This document shows, piece after piece, positions 17,019 through 27,160 of a stretch of 64,000 nucleotides of DNA. Source of the DNA: Pseudomonas wuhanensis (GTDB taxonomy: Bacteria; Pseudomonadota; Gammaproteobacteria; Pseudomonadales; Pseudomonadaceae); assembly GCF_030687395.1 (NCBI RefSeq), contig NZ_CP117430.1:2170001-2234000 (forward strand), read 5' to 3'. Below the pieces are notes generated by a model, which did no database searches, had not been told where the DNA came from, and worked only from the letters and a program-made list of their open reading frames with translations. Position 1 is the first letter of the stretch. Every line of letters starts with the position of its first letter. The position numbers and the translations under genes are program-made.

Positions 17019-17741
17019 ATGCTGGATCAACTCGATCCCCCGGTCACAGTTCAGGACGACTCGGAAACACTTTCCGAAAACGTCTTCCGACGCATTCAGG
17101 CGGCCATCGTCAAAGGTGAGATCGCCCCGGGCAGCAAGATCTCCGAGCCGGAGCTGGCGCGTACCTACGGCATTAGCCGCGGGCCGCTGCGTGAGGCCAT
17201 TCACCGTCTGGAAGGCCAGCGCCTGCTGGTTCGCGTGCCGCACGTCGGGGCGAGGGTGGTGTCGCTGAGCCACGCCGAATTGCTGGAACTCTACGAAATT
17301 CGCGAGTCCCTGGAGGGCATGGCGTGCCGTCTGGCGGCTGAACGCATGACGGTCGAAGAAATCGACGAACTGCGCCGTGTGCTCGAAACCCATGAGCGCG
17401 ATGCGGCGTTTCAGGCAGGCGTCGGTTACTACCAGCAGGAAGGCGATTTCGACTTTCATTACCGGATCATCCAGGGCAGCGGCAACCGCACACTGACCCA
17501 GATGCTGTGCGGTGAGCTCTATCAACTCGTGCGCATGTACCGCATCCAGTTTTCCACCACGCCCAATCGGCCGCGCCAGGCGTTTGCCGAACACCACCGA
17601 ATTCTCGATGCCATCGCCGACCGTGACGGTGAATTGGCCGAGTTGTTGATGCGCCGTCATATCGGCGCCTCCAAACGCAATATTGCCCGTCACTACCAGG
17701 ACGGCGCTAACCCGACAGCCACTGAACGAGGTGAGTCATGA
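17019..17741 (+). CDS. prpR: GntR family regulator of the 2-methylcitrate operon
   Basis: The 240-residue protein has an N-terminal winged helix-turn-helix ([22 protein letters not shown] through [18 protein letters not shown], residues 25-75) and a C-terminal FCD effector domain ([11 protein letters not shown] near 90; metal-binding-type His residues in the C-terminal half). It is the first gene of the prp operon and overlaps prpB by four bases (ATGA), so it is made from the same transcript that it should control. Two TGTCGACA palindromes upstream fit autoregulation. The effector is probably a 2-methylcitrate-pathway intermediate. This is the usual regulator in Pseudomonas; enterobacteria use an unrelated sigma-54 activator of the same name. 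Confidence 0.9.
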   Translation: MLDQLDPPVTVQDDSETLSENVFRRIQAAIVKGEIAPGSKISEPELARTYGISRGPLREAIHRLEGQRLLVRVPHVGARVVSLSHAELLELYEIRESLEGMACRLAAERMTVEEIDELRRVLETHERDAAFQAGVGYYQQEGDFDFHYRIIQGSGNRTLTQMLCGELYQLVRMYRIQFSTTPNRPRQAFAEHHRILDAIADRDGELAELLMRRHIGASKRNIARHYQDGANPTATERGES

Positions 17742-18628
17742 GTTCCAACAAGAACACTCCAGGCCAGCGTTTCCGCGATGCGGTCGCCAGCGAACATCCG
17801 CTGCAAGTGGTCGGCACGATCAACGCCAACCACGCACTGCTGGCCAAGCGCGCCGGTTTCAAGGCTATTTACCTGTCGGGTGGCGGGGTGGCTGCCGGCT
17901 CCCTGGGCGTGCCGGACCTGGGGATTACCGGTCTGGATGACGTGCTGACCGACGTGCGTCGCATCACTGACGTCTGCGACTTGCCACTGTTGGTGGACGT
18001 GGACACCGGTTTCGGTTCCTCGGCGTTCAACGTCGCCCGTACCGTGAAGTCGATGATCAAGTTCGGCGCGGCGGCGATTCACATCGAAGACCAGGTCGGC
18101 GCCAAGCGCTGTGGTCACCGTCCGAATAAAGAGATCGTCTCGCAGCAGGAAATGGTCGACCGCATCAAAGCGGCCGTCGATGCGCGCACCGACGACAGCT
18201 TCGTGATCATGGCCCGCACCGACGCCCTGGCGGTGGAAGGTCTGGAGTCTGCGCTGGATCGCGCCGCCGCGTGCATCGAAGCCGGCGCCGACATGGTGTT
18301 CCCGGAAGCGATCACCGAGCTTGAGATGTACAAACTGTTCGCCAGCCGCGTGAAGGCGCCGATCCTGGCCAACATCACCGAATTCGGCGCGACGCCGCTG
18401 TACACCACCGAGCAGCTTGCCGCTGCCGACGTGTCGCTGGTGTTGTACCCGCTGTCGGCGTTTCGTGCGATGAACAAAGCCGCGGAAAATGTCTATACCG
18501 CGATCCGCCGCGACGGCACGCAACAGAATGTCATCGACACCATGCAGACGCGCATGGAGCTTTACGATCGCATCGATTACCACACCTTCGAGCAAAAGCT
18601 CGATGCGTTGTTTGCTGCGAAGAAGTAA
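17738..18628 (+). CDS. prpB: 2-Methylisocitrate lyase
   Basis: PrpB splits 2-methylisocitrate into pyruvate and succinate, the last step of the 2-methylcitrate cycle. The 296-residue protein has the isocitrate-lyase-superfamily catalytic signature AKRCGHRP near residue 123, metal-binding DVDTGFG near 88, and [11 protein letters not shown] near 160. Length and motifs are those of PrpB, not AceA. Its ATG overlaps the prpR stop; a type-A REPIN fills the 138-bp gap to prpC. Confidence 0.97.
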   Translation: MSSNKNTPGQRFRDAVASEHPLQVVGTINANHALLAKRAGFKAIYLSGGGVAAGSLGVPDLGITGLDDVLTDVRRITDVCDLPLLVDVDTGFGSSAFNVARTVKSMIKFGAAAIHIEDQVGAKRCGHRPNKEIVSQQEMVDRIKAAVDARTDDSFVIMARTDALAVEGLESALDRAAACIEAGADMVFPEAITELEMYKLFASRVKAPILANITEFGATPLYTTEQLAAADVSLVLYPLSAFRAMNKAAENVYTAIRRDGTQQNVIDTMQTRMELYDRIDYHTFEQKLDALFAAKK

Positions 18629-18638
18629 TGAAAGCCCT

Positions 18639-18728
18639 GTAGGAGCGAAGCTTGCTCGCGAAGACAGACTGACATTCAAAATCAATGTCGTCTGAGGCAC
18701 CGCTTTTGCGAGCAAGCTTCGCTCCTAC
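18639..18728. repeat. REPIN, outward type A (TAGGAGC variant), prpB-prpC junction
   Basis: Arms read TGTAGGAGCGAAGCTTGCTC and GAGCAAGCTTCGCTCCTACA, a sequence variant with compensating changes on both sides, around CATTCAAAATCAATGTCGTC. It forms a strong hairpin inside the operon transcript. Confidence 0.9.
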
Positions 18729-18766
18729 AAGTTTCCCCAACAAATTCAAGAAAACTGGAGACAGCA

Positions 18767-19894
18767 ATGGCCGAAGCAAAAGTACTCAGTGGCGCCGGGC
18801 TCCGTGGCCAGGTAGCCGGGCAAACCGCACTGTCCACCGTGGGCCAGTCGGGCGCCGGCCTGACCTATCGCGGCTACGACGTTCGCGAACTGGCGGCTGA
18901 CGCACAATTTGAAGAAGTGGCTTACCTGCTGCTGTACGGCGAACTGCCAACCAAGGCACAACTCGCTGCCTACACCCAGAAACTGAGCAAGCTGCGCGAC
19001 CTGCCGCAAGCGCTCAAAGAAGTGCTGGAACGCATCCCCGCCGACGCCCATCCGATGGATGTGATGCGCACCGGCTGCTCGTTCTTGGGCAACATCGAGC
19101 CGGAGAAAGACTTCTCCGAGCAGCACGACAAGACCGACCGCCTGCTGGCCGCGTTCCCGGCGATCATGTGCTACTGGTACCGCTTCAGCCACGACGGTAA
19201 ACGCATCAACTGCGTGACCGATGAAGCCTGTATCGGCGGCCATTTCCTGCACTTGTTGCACGACAAGAAGCCGAGCGAATTGCACGCCAAGGTGATGAAC
19301 GTTTCGCTGATCCTTTACGCGGAACACGAATTCAATGCCTCGACCTTCACCGCCCGGGTGTGCGCCTCGACCCTGTCGGATCTGTTTTCCTGCGTCACCG
19401 CCGCCATCGGTTCCCTGCGCGGCCCGCTGCACGGCGGCGCCAACGAAGCGGCGATGGAAATGATCGAGCGCTTCAGCTCGCCGGAAGAGGCGGTCGAGGG
19501 CACCCTCGAGATGCTCGCGCGCAAAGACAAGATCATGGGCTTTGGTCATGCGATCTATAAGGACAACGATCCGCGCAACGAGGTGATCAAGGGCTGGTCG
19601 AAAAAACTCGCCGACGAAGTGGGCGACACGGTGTTGTTCCCGGTCTCAGAAGCCATCGACGCAACCATGTGGGAACAGAAGAAATTGTTCCCGAACGCTG
19701 ACTTCTACCACGCCTCGACGTACCACTTCATGGGCATCCCGACCAAGTTGTTCACACCGATCTTCGTCTGCTCACGCCTGACCGGCTGGGCGGCCCACGT
19801 GTTCGAGCAACGTGCCAACAACCGCATCATCCGCCCGAGCGCCGAATACGTCGGCGTCGAACAGCGCAAGTTCGTGCCAATCGAACAACGCTGA
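18767..19894 (+). CDS. prpC: 2-Methylcitrate synthase
   Basis: PrpC condenses propionyl-CoA with oxaloacetate to 2-methylcitrate, the entry step of propionate breakdown. The 375-residue protein is a short-type citrate synthase: LTYRGYDVRELA near residue 30, the catalytic histidine region GPLHGGANEAAMEMI near 222, and GFGHAIYKDNDPRNEVIK near 260. A GGAG site precedes ATG 18767. A 207-bp gap with a REPIN separates it from acnD. Confidence 0.97.
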   Translation: MAEAKVLSGAGLRGQVAGQTALSTVGQSGAGLTYRGYDVRELAADAQFEEVAYLLLYGELPTKAQLAAYTQKLSKLRDLPQALKEVLERIPADAHPMDVMRTGCSFLGNIEPEKDFSEQHDKTDRLLAAFPAIMCYWYRFSHDGKRINCVTDEACIGGHFLHLLHDKKPSELHAKVMNVSLILYAEHEFNASTFTARVCASTLSDLFSCVTAAIGSLRGPLHGGANEAAMEMIERFSSPEEAVEGTLEMLARKDKIMGFGHAIYKDNDPRNEVIKGWSKKLADEVGDTVLFPVSEAIDATMWEQKKLFPNADFYHASTYHFMGIPTKLFTPIFVCSRLTGWAAHVFEQRANNRIIRPSAEYVGVEQRKFVPIEQR

Positions 19895-19941
19895 CTGGGG
19901 GAGGGCGCCGGTGCCGGTTATTGGGTGCAACGAATAACCCT

Positions 19942-20029
19942 GTGGGAGCGGGCTTGCCCGCGATGACGGACTGACATCCAACATTGATGTCGACTGATAC
20001 ACCGCTATCGCGGGCAAGCCCGCTCCCAC
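19942..20029. repeat. REPIN, outward type A, prpC-acnD junction
   Basis: Arms GTGGGAGCGGGCTTGCCCGC and the inverse surround CATCCAACATTGATGTCGAC. The structure is 88 bp and sits between prpC and acnD. Confidence 0.92.
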
Positions 20030-20101
20030 AGTGGAGTGTGTTTGCTTCAATAGCTGCGCCAGGCGCCCACCTTTTGTAACCACCGTGACCGAGTCCTGAC
20101 G

Positions 20102-22699
20102 ATGAACACTGAATTCCGCAAACCGCTGCCCGGCAGCCATCTGGATTATTTCGACGTCCGCGCGGCGGTCGATGCCATTGCGCCTGGCGCCTACGACACC
20201 CTGCCGTACACCTCCCGCGTGTTGGCGGAAAACCTTGTGCGTCGCTGTGACCCGGCCACGCTCACTGAATCCCTGAAGCAATTCATCGAACGCAAGCGCG
20301 ATCTCGACTTCCCTTGGTTTCCAGCCCGCGTGGTGTGCCATGACATTCTTGGTCAGACCGCCCTGGTGGACCTCGCCGGTCTGCGCGATGCCATCGCCCT
20401 GCAAGGCGGCGATCCGGCGCAAGTGAATCCGGTGGTGCCGACTCAGTTGATCGTCGACCATTCCTTGGCCGTTGAACGCGGTGGCTTCGATCCCGAGGCG
20501 TTTGAAAAGAACCGCGCCATCGAAGACCGTCGCAACGAAGACCGTTTCCACTTCATCAACTGGACCAAAAAAGCCTTCAAGAACGTCGACGTGATCCCGC
20601 CCGGTAACGGGATCATGCACCAGATCAATCTGGAGAAAATGTCGCCGGTGATTCAGGTGCGTGACGGCGTGGCCTTCCCCGATACCTGCGTCGGCACCGA
20701 CAGTCACACCCCGCACGTCGATGCGCTGGGCGTGATTGCTATTGGTGTTGGTGGTCTGGAAGCGGAGAGCGTGATGCTCGGGCGCGCATCGTGGATGCGT
20801 TTGCCGGAAAGCGTTGGCGTCGAACTTACTGGCAAGCTGCAACCGGGCATCACCGCCACCGACATGGTGCTGGCGCTGACCGAATACCTGCGCAAACAAA
20901 AAGTCGTCGGCGCGTGGCTGGAGTTTTTCGGTGAAGGTGCTTCCGCGCTGACCCTGGGCGACCGCGCGACCATTTCCAACATGGCCCCGGAATACGGCGC
21001 CACGGCGGCAATGTTCTACATCGACCAGCAGACCATCGACTACCTGAAACTCACCGGCCGTGAAGACGAGCAAGTGCAGTTGGTCGAGAATTACGCCAAG
21101 CAAACCGGTCTCTGGGCTGACAGCCTGAAAGGCGCGCAATACGAGCGAGGCCTGACGTTCGACCTGTCCTCGGTGGTGCGCAACATGGCTGGCCCGAGCA
21201 ACCCGCACGCCCGTGTAGCGGTTTCGGATCTGGCGGCGAAAGGCATCTCCGGGAAGTGGGAAGACGTACCGGGTCAAATGCCGGACGGCGCGGTGATCAT
21301 CGCCGCCATCACCAGTTGCACCAACACCAGCAACCCGCGCAACGTGATTGCCGCAGGTCTGCTGGCGCGCAATGCCAACAAGCTCGGGCTGACCCGCAAG
21401 CCGTGGGTCAAATCCTCGCTGGCGCCGGGTTCGAAAACCGTGGCGCTGTATCTGGATGAAGCCGGCCTGACCAAAGAACTGGAGCAACTCGGCTTCGGCG
21501 TCGTGGCCTTCGCCTGCACCACGTGCAACGGTATGTCGGGCGCGCTGGACCCAGTGATCCAACAGGAAATCATCGACCGCGACCTGTACGCCACCGCCGT
21601 GCTGTCCGGTAACCGCAACTTCGACGGGCGGATTCACCCGTACGCCAAAAACGCGTTCCTGGCTTCGCCGCCATTGGTGGTGGCTTACGCCATCGCCGGC
21701 ACCATTCGTTTCGACATCGAAAAAGATGTCCTGGGCCTGGACGCGAACGGCAAGGAAATCCGCCTGAAAGACATCTGGCCGAGCGACGAAGAAATCGACG
21801 CGGTGGTCAAGGCCTCGGTGAAACCAGAGCAGTTCCGCCAGGTGTACATTCCGATGTTCGCCATCCACGAAGACACCGGTCCGAAGGTCACGCCGCTGTA
21901 TGACTGGCGCGAAATGAGCACCTACATCCGTCGTCCGCCGTATTGGGAAGGCGCGCTGGCCGGCGCTCGTCCGCTCAAAGGCATGCGCCCGCTGGCGGTG
22001 CTGCCGGACAACATCACCACCGATCACCTGTCGCCTTCCAACGCGATCATGCTCGACAGCGCGGCGGGCGAATACCTGGCGAAAATGGGCCTGCCGGAAG
22101 AAGACTTCAACTCCTACGCCACGCACCGCGGTGACCACTTGACCGCGCAGCGCGCAACCTTCGCCAATCCGAAACTGTTCAATGAAATGGTTCAGGAAAA
22201 CGGCAAGGTCAAGCAGGGTTCCCTGGCGCGGGTCGAGCCGGAAGGCAAAGTGATGCGCATGTGGGAAGCCATCGAAACCTACATGGAGCGCAAGCAGCCG
22301 CTGATCATCATCGCCGGCGCCGACTATGGTCAGGGTTCGTCCCGGGACTGGGCGGCCAAAGGTGTGCGTCTTGCAGGTGTGGAAGCGATTGCCGCCGAAG
22401 GTTTCGAGCGCATTCACCGCACCAACCTGGTGGGCATGGGCGTGTTGCCGCTGGAATTCCAGCCGGGCACCGATCGCCACACCCTGGCCATCGACGGCAG
22501 CGAAACCTACGACGTGATTGGCGAACGCACCCCGCGTGCGACGCTGACGCTGGTGATCAATCGCAAGAATGGCGAACGCGTCGAAGTGCCGGTGACCTGC
22601 CGCCTCGACACCGCTGAAGAAGTGTCGATCTACGAGGCTGGCGGCGTGTTGCAGCGTTTCGCTCAAGACTTCCTCGAAGAATCGGCGGTTGCCGTTTAA
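20102..22699 (+). CDS. acnD: Fe/S-dependent 2-methylcitrate dehydratase (aconitase-like)
   Basis: AcnD dehydrates 2-methylcitrate to 2-methyl-trans-aconitate and works together with PrpF. The 865-residue protein is an aconitase/IRP-type enzyme with the cluster cysteines in AITSCTNTSNPRN near residue 402 and FACTTCNGMSGA near 470, and a swivel-domain YGQGSSRDWAAKG near 742. Length and position immediately before prpF identify it as AcnD rather than the housekeeping AcnA. A very long open frame on the opposite strand is an artefact of GC-rich codon use. Confidence 0.96.
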   Translation: MNTEFRKPLPGSHLDYFDVRAAVDAIAPGAYDTLPYTSRVLAENLVRRCDPATLTESLKQFIERKRDLDFPWFPARVVCHDILGQTALVDLAGLRDAIALQGGDPAQVNPVVPTQLIVDHSLAVERGGFDPEAFEKNRAIEDRRNEDRFHFINWTKKAFKNVDVIPPGNGIMHQINLEKMSPVIQVRDGVAFPDTCVGTDSHTPHVDALGVIAIGVGGLEAESVMLGRASWMRLPESVGVELTGKLQPGITATDMVLALTEYLRKQKVVGAWLEFFGEGASALTLGDRATISNMAPEYGATAAMFYIDQQTIDYLKLTGREDEQVQLVENYAKQTGLWADSLKGAQYERGLTFDLSSVVRNMAGPSNPHARVAVSDLAAKGISGKWEDVPGQMPDGAVIIAAITSCTNTSNPRNVIAAGLLARNANKLGLTRKPWVKSSLAPGSKTVALYLDEAGLTKELEQLGFGVVAFACTTCNGMSGALDPVIQQEIIDRDLYATAVLSGNRNFDGRIHPYAKNAFLASPPLVVAYAIAGTIRFDIEKDVLGLDANGKEIRLKDIWPSDEEIDAVVKASVKPEQFRQVYIPMFAIHEDTGPKVTPLYDWREMSTYIRRPPYWEGALAGARPLKGMRPLAVLPDNITTDHLSPSNAIMLDSAAGEYLAKMGLPEEDFNSYATHRGDHLTAQRATFANPKLFNEMVQENGKVKQGSLARVEPEGKVMRMWEAIETYMERKQPLIIIAGADYGQGSSRDWAAKGVRLAGVEAIAAEGFERIHRTNLVGMGVLPLEFQPGTDRHTLAIDGSETYDVIGERTPRATLTLVINRKNGERVEVPVTCRLDTAEEVSIYEAGGVLQRFAQDFLEESAVAV

Positions 22700-22752
22700 C
22701 ACGATGAGCCAGCGCGGGATTTAAAGTCCCGCGCTGGCCGACAAGGATCAAT

Positions 22753-23943
22753 ATGGCTCACGCACCTCAAATCAAAATCCCCGCCACCTACATGCGCGGC
22801 GGCACCAGTAAAGGCGTGTTCTTCAGCCTGAAGGACCTGCCCGAAGCGGCGCAGATTCCCGGCCCGGCTCGCGATGCGTTATTGCTTCGAGTGATCGGCA
22901 GCCCCGACCCTTACGACAAGCAAATCGACGGCATGGGCGGTGCAACGTCCAGCACCAGCAAAACCGTGATCTTGTCGAAGAGCATCAAGGCCGATCACGA
23001 CGTCGATTACCTGTTCGGTCAGGTCTCCATCGACAAGCCTTTCGTTGACTGGAGCGGCAACTGCGGCAACCTGTCCGCGGCGGTCGGTTCGTTCGCCATC
23101 AGCAATGGCCTGGTGGACGCCAGCCGCATTCCGCACAACGGTGTGGCGGTGGTGCGCGTATGGCAGGCCAACATCGGCAAGACCATCATCGCCCATGTGC
23201 CGATCACCAACGGTGAGGTCCAGGAAACCGGCGATTTCGAACTCGACGGCGTGACCTTTCCGGCGGCCGAAGTGCAGCTCGAATTCATGGACCCGGCAGC
23301 GGAAGAAGAGGGGGGCGGTGGTTCGATGTTCCCCACCGGCAACCTCGTGGATGACCTCGAAGTACCGGGCGTCGGAACGCTCAAAGCCACCCTGATCAAC
23401 GCCGGGATCCCGACTATTTTCATCAATGCCGAAGACATCGGCTACACCGGTACCGAATTGCAGGGAGCGATCAACGGCGACCTGAAGGCCCTGGCGATGT
23501 TCGAAACCATCCGCGCTTACGGCGCGTTGCGCATGGGGCTGATCCAGCACCTGGACGAAGCGGCCAAGCGTCAGCACACGCCGAAGGTGGCGTTCGTCGC
23601 CCCACCTGCGGATTACATTGCGTCCAGCGGCAAGGCGATTGCAGCCGCCGACATTGACTTGCTGGTGCGTGCGCTGTCCATGGGCAAACTGCACCACGCG
23701 ATGATGGGCACGGCAGCGGTGGCCATCGGCACGGCTGCGGCGATTTCCGGCACGTTGGTGAACCTGGCGGCGGGTGGCATCGAGCGCAACGCGGTGCGCT
23801 TCGGTCATCCCTCCGGCACCTTGCGCGTGGGCGCCGAGGCCAGCCGGGTCAACGGGGAATGGACCGTGAACAAAGCCATCATGAGCCGCAGTGCGCGGGT
23901 GTTGATGGAAGGCTTTGTGCGTGTGCCAGGAGATTCTTTCTGA
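22753..23943 (+). CDS. prpF: 2-Methylaconitate cis-trans isomerase
   Basis: PrpF turns the trans-2-methylaconitate released by AcnD into the cis isomer so that it can be rehydrated to 2-methylisocitrate. The 396-residue protein has the two-domain diaminopimelate-epimerase-like fold with the motifs YMRGGTSKGVFF near residue 14, WSGNCGNLSAAVG near 101 and FGHPSGTLRVGAE near the end. The gene is 53 bp after acnD; that gap contains a GCGCGGGATTTAAAGTCCCGCGC hairpin-like sequence. An ATG with AAGGAT before it fixes the start. Confidence 0.96.
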   Translation: MAHAPQIKIPATYMRGGTSKGVFFSLKDLPEAAQIPGPARDALLLRVIGSPDPYDKQIDGMGGATSSTSKTVILSKSIKADHDVDYLFGQVSIDKPFVDWSGNCGNLSAAVGSFAISNGLVDASRIPHNGVAVVRVWQANIGKTIIAHVPITNGEVQETGDFELDGVTFPAAEVQLEFMDPAAEEEGGGGSMFPTGNLVDDLEVPGVGTLKATLINAGIPTIFINAEDIGYTGTELQGAINGDLKALAMFETIRAYGALRMGLIQHLDEAAKRQHTPKVAFVAPPADYIASSGKAIAAADIDLLVRALSMGKLHHAMMGTAAVAIGTAAAISGTLVNLAAGGIERNAVRFGHPSGTLRVGAEASRVNGEWTVNKAIMSRSARVLMEGFVRVPGDSF

Positions 23944-23971
23944 AATAAATGTAGACGTCACCGAAAACCCT

Positions 23972-24059
23972 GTGGAAGCGGGCTTGCCCGCGATGAGGCC
24001 TTCACATTCAACATCTATGTTGGCTGATACACCGCCATCGCGGGCAAGCCCGCTCCCAC
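23972..24059. repeat. REPIN, outward type A, prpF-prpD junction
   Basis: Arms GTGGAAGCGGGCTTGCCCGC (one change from consensus) and GGCAAGCCCGCTCCCAC surround ATTCAACATCTATGTTGGCT. It fills the middle of the 212-bp gap between prpF and prpD. Confidence 0.9.
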
Positions 24060-24155
24060 AGTGGACTGCATTTCAATAACAGGAATGGTGTCACCCACTA
24101 AGATTGATCCTGAACCGAGGTCCCATCAGCGAACCACTGACCGAGTGAATCGAAC

Positions 24156-25640
24156 ATGAGCGCCAACGTCGACCTGAACAACCGCCCCGACTACGACACG
24201 GTCCTGCAGGACATCGCTGACTATGTCCTCAACTTCAAAATCGAATCTACCGAGGCGCTGGATACCGCGCGCAATTGCCTGATGGACACCCTCGGCTGCG
24301 GTCTGCTGGCCCTGCGTTTTCCCGAATGCACCAAACACCTGGGACCCATCGTCGAAGGCACTGTCGTTCCCTTCGGTGCTCGCGTGCCGGGGACCAGTTA
24401 TCGTCTCGATCCGGTCAAAGCCGCGTGGGACATTGGCTGCATCGTCCGCTGGCTCGACTACAACGACACCTGGCTCGCCGCCGAGTGGGGGCATCCGTCC
24501 GATAACCTCGGCGCCATTCTCGCAGTGGCCGACCACCTGTCGCAAAAACGCCTGGCCAATGGCGACGCACCGCTGACCCTTCGCGTGGTGTTGGAAGCCA
24601 TGATCATGGCTCACGAGATTCAAGGTGTGATTGCGCTGGAAAACTCTTTCAACCGCGTTGGCATCGATCACGTCATCCTGGTGAAAGTCGCCTCGACCGC
24701 CGTCACCGCCAAGCTCATGGGCGCCAATCGCGAGCAACTGCTGTCGGCGTTGTCCCATGCCTTTGCCGACGGCCAGGCGCTGCGTACTTACCGGCATGCG
24801 CCAAATGCCGGGTCGCGCAAATCCTGGGCAGCAGGGGACGCATCCAGCCGTGGCGTGCGTCTGGCGGACATTGCGATGCGCGGGGAAATGGGCATTCCCG
24901 GTGTACTGACCGCCAAGCAATGGGGGTTCTACGACGTACTGTTCAGCCATACCAACAATGACCTGGCGCTCAAGCCTGAAGACAAACGTGCCTTCAGCTT
25001 TTCCCGGCCGTTCGGCAGTTATGTGATGGAAAATGTGCTGTTCAAGATCAGCTTTCCCGCCGAGTTTCACGCGCAAACCGCCTGCGAGGCCGCCGTCACC
25101 TTGCATCCATTGGTCAGGAACCGTCTGCACGAAATCGACAGGATCGTCATCACCACCCACGAATCGGCGATCCGCATCATCTCCAAGGTCGGCCCGCTGG
25201 CCAACGCTGCGGACCGCGATCACTGCCTCCAGTACATGACCGCGGTGCCATTGGTGTTCGGTAATCTGGTGGCCGAACAGTACGAAGATGACTTCCACGC
25301 GGTGCATCCGATCATCGACGTGCTGCGCGACAAAATGGTCATCGTCGAAGACCCGCGCTTCACCCGCGAATACCTGGAGCCGGACAAGCGCTCCATCGCC
25401 AATGCGGTGCAGGTGTTCTTCAAGGACGGCTCCAGCACCGAGAACGTGGTAGTGGAATACCCGATCGGCCATCGCCGTCGTCGCACCGACGGAATTCCGT
25501 TGTTGGAAGAGAAGTTCAAGGTCAATCTGGCGACGCGATTTACGGCTCAGCGGAGTGCCGAAATCTTTGCGCTGTGCAAAGACCAGGCTGCGCTGGAGGC
25601 GACGCCTGTGAACCGGTTTGTGGATTTGTTTGTGATCTAG
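24156..25640 (+). CDS. prpD: 2-Methylcitrate dehydratase (MmgE/PrpD family)
   Basis: PrpD is the iron-sulfur-free 2-methylcitrate dehydratase. The 494-residue protein shows the family features [46 protein letters not shown] near residue 90 and [19 protein letters not shown] near 225. It is the last prp gene, far (212 bp) from prpF with a REPIN between. Organisms with acnD-prpF often also keep prpD, which may then handle a different stereo-step or be dispensable. ATG 24156 is the first start of the frame. Confidence 0.95.
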   Translation: MSANVDLNNRPDYDTVLQDIADYVLNFKIESTEALDTARNCLMDTLGCGLLALRFPECTKHLGPIVEGTVVPFGARVPGTSYRLDPVKAAWDIGCIVRWLDYNDTWLAAEWGHPSDNLGAILAVADHLSQKRLANGDAPLTLRVVLEAMIMAHEIQGVIALENSFNRVGIDHVILVKVASTAVTAKLMGANREQLLSALSHAFADGQALRTYRHAPNAGSRKSWAAGDASSRGVRLADIAMRGEMGIPGVLTAKQWGFYDVLFSHTNNDLALKPEDKRAFSFSRPFGSYVMENVLFKISFPAEFHAQTACEAAVTLHPLVRNRLHEIDRIVITTHESAIRIISKVGPLANAADRDHCLQYMTAVPLVFGNLVAEQYEDDFHAVHPIIDVLRDKMVIVEDPRFTREYLEPDKRSIANAVQVFFKDGSSTENVVVEYPIGHRRRRTDGIPLLEEKFKVNLATRFTAQRSAEIFALCKDQAALEATPVNRFVDLFVI

Positions 25641-25660
25641 TTACACCGCGTCATCGTTCT

Positions 25661-25753
25661 ATCGCGGGCAAGCCCGCTCCCACAGGTTCTCCATTGTTTG
25701 CAGATTTTGCATTCAACACAGATCCCTGTGGGAGCGGGCTTGCCCGCGATGGC
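25661..25753. repeat. REP pair, inward type B, interrupted by the IS element
   Basis: Reverse (ATCGCGGGCAAGCCCGCTCC) and forward (GTGGGAGCGGGCTTGCCCGC) REPs follow prpD. The forward copy ends at the left boundary of the IS; its last ten bases (CCGCGATGGC) recur directly after the IS at 27130. Confidence 0.9.
25744..25753. repeat. Target-site duplication, left copy (CCGCGATGGC)
   Basis: This ten-base direct repeat borders the left end of the IS and is identical to 27130-27139. It shows insertion rather than later rearrangement. Confidence 0.9.
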
Positions 25754-27129
25754 CATAGGTATCTACACATCTCCCGATCCTGGTCTATAAAGGGACGGCA
25801 TGGATATCAAATGACCGGGCTAGATGCCCGACTGACAAAACGATACGACGAGTTAGTCATGGGACACAGTAATGGACTACCGGCGCTGGCCGCCGGGATG
25901 AAAGCCTTGCCGCGAAGCGACAAGGCTTTTGCACAGACGCAAGCCCTTTGGCGATTTTTGAGCAATGACCGGGTTCGGCCCGTTGACCTGGTTAAACCGC
26001 TGCTGGCGCTGGCCCACGAGGGTTGTCGGGATGACTGTGATGATTACGCGCTGGTCATGCACGATTGGTCTCGGCTCAATTACATGCACCACCACAGCAA
26101 GGCTGATCGCCTGCAAATGACCACCGGGGCACATCGGTTACGAGCTGCAAAGCAGCCTGCTAGTCACCGACCGTGACGGTGCACCGATCTGTACTCCCGC
26201 TCAAAATCTGGCGACCAAGGACGGCGTGCTCAGCACGCGAGCCGAAGAAGTGCTGGCCCCTGAGAAGCATCTGCATGAACTGACACAACGTATCACTTGG
26301 CTGGAACAGCAGAATTTTGCCAAGCCGCTTGTCCATATCGTGGATCGAGAGGCTGATTCGGTCGCTCACCTGAGGCAATGGCAGGCCGAGGGTCGGCAAT
26401 GGCTGGTGCGAGTCAAGGCCGGTTCCACGGCCAGTCATGCAGGTCAATCGAGGGCCCTGAGTCAAATTGCTCGCGAGATGACCTACCGCAAAACTCGCAA
26501 GGTGGACTACAAAGGAAAACCGGCCATTCAATGGGTGGGAGAAACCGCCGTCGTGCTGACTCGCCAAGCCCAGCCTTTCACCAAAGACAGGGCCGACCGC
26601 AAGACGCTGCGCAAGTCTGGTGAGCCGTTGCCGGCCCGGCTCGTCGTGAGCCGAATACTGGGAGCCGATGGTCACCTGCTGGCCGAATGGTATTTGCTGA
26701 GCAACCTTGAGCAAGAGGTCGCAGATGAACGATTGGCGCTCTGGTATTACTGGCGCTGGCGTATCGAGTCCTACTTCAAACTGCTTAAAGGGGGTGGGCA
26801 TCAGCTGGAAAACTGGCAGCAAGAGAGCGGTGAAGCGGTGTTCAAACGGCTGTTGATCGCCAGTCAGGCATGTGCTGTCAGTTGGCGTCTGATGCGGGCT
26901 AAGGGGGAGTTCGCTGAGCAAACACGGGATTTTTTGGTCCGTCTGTCTGGTCGACAGATGAAGCGCTCGCAGCCGGTGACGGCTTCCGCGCTGCTGGCCG
27001 GTTTATACATGCTTTTGGCCATGTGCGAGACATTGGAGCAATACACGCCCCAGGAACTGGCGGGTTTTGCTAAAGAGGCCATCGGCTGGGTGGCCAGCCG
27101 AAGACTTTAGAGATGTGTAGATACCTATG
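25754..27129 (+). mobile_element. IS4-family insertion sequence with perfect 20-bp ends
   Basis: The element is 1,376 bp. Its ends are a perfect 20-bp inverted repeat, CATAGGTATCTACACATCTC at 25754-25773 and the complement at 27110-27129. It is flanked by an exact 10-bp direct repeat, CCGCGATGGC, at 25744-25753 and 27130-27139, the target-site duplication expected of IS4-family transposition (9-12 bp). The target is a REP repeat. The single transposase gene is frameshifted, so this copy should not move by itself. Confidence 0.93.
25811..27110 (+). pseudogene. IS4-family transposase, frameshifted
   Basis: The first part (from ATG 25811, MTGLDARLTKRYDELV) encodes a transposase N-terminal domain and the first catalytic Asp in VMHDWSRLNYMHH. 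At about 26121-26131 the frame is lost: the sequence ATGACCACCGGGGCACATCG appears to lack one C and one G compared with an expected THRGDIGYELQ reading. The second part continues in another frame with ICTPAQNLATKDGVLSTRAEEV, the second Asp in VHIVDREADSVA and the YREK-type Glu in WRWRIESYFKLLKGGG. All three DDE residues survive but on two frames. Two single-base losses, or a sequencing error, explain it. It ends with the TAG that overlaps the right inverted repeat. Confidence 0.88.
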
Positions 27130-27139
27130 CCGCGATGGC
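27130..27139. repeat. Target-site duplication, right copy (CCGCGATGGC)
   Basis: This is identical to 25744-25753 and directly abuts the right IS end. The bases after it (TGTGGAGCAGG) show what followed the REP before insertion. Confidence 0.9.
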
Positions 27140-27160
27140 TGTGGAGCAGGCGCCGAAAAT

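Noticed and set aside
19772..22702. Minus-strand open frame of 976 residues opposite prpC/acnD
   Set aside because: It mirrors acnD codon by codon, has a composition rich in Arg/His/Val/Gly as antisense GC-rich frames do, and shows no domain. AcnD is certain on the plus strand.
26117..26135. Programmed frameshift in the IS transposase
   Set aside because: There is no slippery A/T run or downstream structure, IS4-family elements normally use a single frame, and the local sequence is best explained by two single-base losses.
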